A stretch of DNA of 7,112 bases, taken from NCBI GenBank assembly GCA_020438595.1, contig JAGQUI010000135.1:1-7112 (forward strand), given 5' to 3'. Within the stretch, counting starts at the first letter, position 1. Each line of letters opens with the position of its first letter. The stretch comes from Propionibacteriaceae bacterium (GTDB lineage: Bacteria > Actinomycetota > Actinomycetes > Propionibacteriales > Propionibacteriaceae). Position numbers and translations under genes: made by a program. Positions 5,106 through 7,112 of the stretch are shown here, in pieces. The notes below the pieces were generated by a model, which had not been told where the DNA came from, did no database searches, and saw only the letters and a list, made by a program, of their open reading frames with translations.

Positions 5106-6976
5106 ATGGACGATGCCGTCTACCCCGACCCGGCGCTGTTCGGGACGGAAGACCTCGCGCTGCGTGAAGCGGCGGCCGCCGACCCGATCGGATTCTGGGC
5201 CGATCGGGCCGCAGAACTCGAGTGGTACCAGCCCTGGGACCAGGTGCTGGACGACTCCAGTGCGCCGTTCTTCAAGTGGTTCACCGGCGCACGTACGAAC
5301 ATCGTCCACAACTGCATCGACCGGCACCTGTCCGGCCCGTACAAGAACAAGCTGGCCCTGATCTGGGTCGGCGAGAACGGCACCGACTACCGCACCTACT
5401 CCTACTTCAGCCTGAACCGTGAGGTCATGACCATGGCCAACGTGTTCAAGGCGATGGGCGTCGGCAAGGGCGACAAGGTGACGATCTACCTGCCGCGGAT
5501 CCCCGAGGTGGTCTTCGCGATGCTGGCGTGCGCGAAGCTCGGCGCGGTGCACTCGGTGATCTTCGCCGGGTTCTCCGCCGACGCGCTGGCGGACCGGATC
5601 GACGACTCGGAGTCGAAGCTGGTGATCACCGCGGACGGGTCGTGGGTGAACGGCGGCATCTTCAAGCTCAAGGACATCGTGGACGAGGCGATCCGGTTCT
5701 CCCCGTCCGTGGAGAACGTGATCGTGGTCAAGCGCACCGGGCACGAGGTGACCATGGACCCGCTGCGCGACCACTGGTACGACGACCTGACCGCGCTGCC
5801 GGTCGCGAAGGGCGCCTGTGCCACCGAGGAGATGGACGCCGAGGACCCGCTGTTCTTTTCATCCTCTACACGTCCGGCTCGACCGGGAAGCCGAAGGCGA
5901 TCCTGCACACGCACGGCGGCTACATGGTCGGGACGTATACGACATTGAAGTACACGTTCGACATCAAGGATGAGGATCGCTGGTGGTGCACGGCCGATCC
6001 GGGGTGGATCACCGGGCACTCCTACCTGGTCTACGGGCCGCTGCTGACCGGGGCGACCTCGTTCATGTTCGAGGGCGGGCCCACCTACCCGTACCCGAAC
6101 CGGTGGTGGCAGTTGATCGAGTACTACGGGATCACCAGCTTCTACACCGCGCCCACTGCGATCCGCTCGCTGATGCGGTTCGGCGAGGCGTGGCCGAACC
6201 GGCACGACCTCTCCTCGCTGCGCCTGCTGGGCTCGGTGGGGGAGCCGATCAACCCGGAGGCGTGGCACTGGTTCCACCGCGTGATCGGCAAGGAGCGCTG
6301 CCCGATCATGGACACGTGGTGGCAGACGGAGACGGGCATGTTCCAGATCTGCCCGACGCCGTCGATGCCGTTGAAGCCGGGGTCGGCGGGCAAGCCGTTC
6401 TACGGCCAGGTGGCCGAGATCGTGAGCGAGGAGGGCGAGCCGGTGCCGGACGGCGAGGAGGGCTTCCTCGTGCTGAAGAACCCGTGGCCGGCGATGCTGC
6501 GCACGCTCTACAAGGACGACGAGCGGTACGTGAACACCTACTGGTCGAAGTACCCGGGCAAGTACCTGGCCGGTGACTCGGCGAAGCGTGACAAGGACGG
6601 GTACTTCTGGGTGATCGGACGCACCGACGACGTGATCAAGGTGTCGGGGCACCGGCTCGGCACGGCCGAGGTGGAGTCGGCGCTGGTCTCGCACCCGGCG
6701 GTGGCCGAGGCGGCAGCGATCGGCCTGCCGCACGAGGTGAAGGGCAACGCGATCCACGCCTTCGTGGTGCTGCGGATGGGGTACGAGGGCAGCCAGGAAC
6801 TCGCCGAGGACCTGCGCAAGCACGTCTCCCAGCACCTCTCGCCGATCGCCAAGCCGGACTGGATCGACTTCCCCGACAAGCTGCCGAAGACCCGCTCGGG
6901 CAAGATCATGCGCCGTGTGCTCCGCGCCCGCGCCCTCGGCCAGGACGAGGGTGACCTGACCACCCTGGAGGAGTAG
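5106..6976 (+). pseudogene. acs: Acetyl-CoA synthetase (acetate-CoA ligase), frameshifted
   Basis: AMP-forming acetate activation: acetate plus ATP and CoA give acetyl-CoA, AMP and PPi, in the cytosol. Residues 1-250 hold the N-terminal part, including FFKWFTGARTNIVHNCIDRH and [17 protein letters not shown]. The frame then shifts at 5853-5860 and resumes with [12 protein letters not shown], the ATP phosphate loop. Taking the repaired 621-residue numbering, WWQTETG is at 403-409, with the acetate-pocket Trp expected at 404; SGHRLGT is near 512-518, and PKTRSGK ends in Lys598, the lysine acetylated in the family. Usual length is about 630-660. Without correction, translation stops at 5946-5948 after 280 residues and makes no active enzyme. 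Against the family's [11 protein letters not shown] the extra bases are TTTTC (net +2, or -1). True mutation and sequencing or assembly error are both possible. Everything else looks intact and under selection. Confidence 0.88.
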
Positions 6977-6989
6977 CGGCCGCAGGTCG

Positions 6990-7040
6990 GCCCTTCGTGA
7001 CGCGGTCCGGTTCGTTCCTCGCCGGGCCGCTCCTCAGGGA
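6990..7040 (+). repeat. Dispersed palindromic repeat, copy 2
   Basis: Starts GCCCTTCGTGACGC (6990-7003) and ends GCTCCTCAGGGA (7029-7040), with a 25-bp core unlike that of copies 1 and 3. It begins 13 bp after the acs stop codon and is inverted relative to copy 3. Confidence 0.6.
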
Positions 7041-7068
7041 CCGCGCCGGCGCGTGTCACCCTTCACGT

Positions 7069-7106
7069 TCCCTGAGGAGCGAGCGCCAGCGAGCGTCACG
7101 AAGGGC
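7069..7106 (-). repeat. Dispersed palindromic repeat, copy 3
   Basis: The 38-bp unit opens with TCCCTGAGGAGC (7069-7080) and closes with GCGTCACGAAGGGC (7093-7106). Its core has GCGAGCG twice (7079-7085 and 7089-7095), 10 bp apart. It has the same orientation as copy 1 and is inverted relative to copy 2. Its general look, a GAGGAGCGAGCG...CGAGCGT...CGAAGG pattern, resembles short intergenic repeats I have seen in many actinobacterial genomes; that resemblance is from memory. Confidence 0.6.
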
Positions 7107-7112
7107 GTCAGT

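Larger units (their letters stand above)
6990..7106 (+). terminator. Nested inverted repeats downstream of acs, likely terminator
   Basis: Two perfect inverted repeats are nested: 14 bp (6990-7003 with 7093-7106) outside 12 bp (7029-7040 with 7069-7080). A 12-bp palindrome CGCGCCGGCGCG (7042-7053) lies near the centre. In RNA this can fold into a long interrupted hairpin just after the acs stop. There is no U-tract, so it may act as a U-less terminator or mRNA 3'-end stabiliser. It is symmetric and could work for a convergent gene beyond the window as well. Confidence 0.45.

Noticed and set aside
5851..5860. Transposon excision footprint at the acs frameshift
   Set aside because: The five extra bases TTTTC do not form an exact direct duplication with the preceding TGTTC, so a target-site duplication is not shown.
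5853..5861. Programmed ribosomal frameshifting or polymerase slippage to rescue acs
   Set aside because: A -1 shift at TTC TTT TCA would restore the frame, but the site is not a proper slippery heptamer. The T run is only four long and I see no convincing downstream stem-loop. It stays possible but unsupported.
5486..6835. A 449-codon minus-strand frame opposite acs
   Set aside because: The plus strand encodes clear acetyl-CoA synthetase motifs throughout; the antisense product is a composition artefact.

Overview
The window is very GC-rich and has the codon bias, GTG starts, ATGA/GTGA gene overlaps and leaderless promoter layout of a high-GC actinobacterium. A Pseudonocardiaceae-like host would fit, but that is an impression from style and not something I could test. 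I see no RNA gene, CRISPR array, phage gene or transposase.

Layout from left to right. (1) 1-1422, minus: a polytopic membrane glycosyltransferase of the GT87/DUF2029 (GT-C) type, whose last codons and stop lie inside a short dispersed repeat at the window edge. (2) 1423-1581: intergenic, with a candidate promoter/operator for gene 1 and a hairpin that may end the next gene. (3) 1582-2187, minus: a small spermidine-synthase-like Rossmann protein. (4) 2211-3783, plus: three tightly overlapping genes for small proteins, each with one N-terminal hydrophobic segment and a predicted beta-rich extracytoplasmic domain; the middle one resembles DUF4352 proteins. (5) 3767-4990, minus: a roughly eight-helix membrane protein of unknown function that meets the third secreted-protein gene tail to tail with a 17-bp overlap. 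(6) 5106-6976, plus: acetyl-CoA synthetase, complete at both ends but with a frameshift just before its ATP-binding loop. (7) 6977-7112: nested inverted repeats built from two more copies of the repeat seen at position 1.

The most striking points are the frameshift in acs next to a small patch of AT-richer codons; a 23-bp divergent promoter between the methyltransferase-like gene and the secreted trio in which two opposing -10 boxes share a central TA and each lies 6-7 bp from a start codon; and the repeat family with fixed ends and variable cores at both window edges. The acs gene is metabolic. The block 1582-4990 looks like a cell-envelope locus of unknown function: three exported proteins, one polytopic membrane protein and one cytosolic SAM-fold protein. 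That they work together is inferred only from their arrangement.
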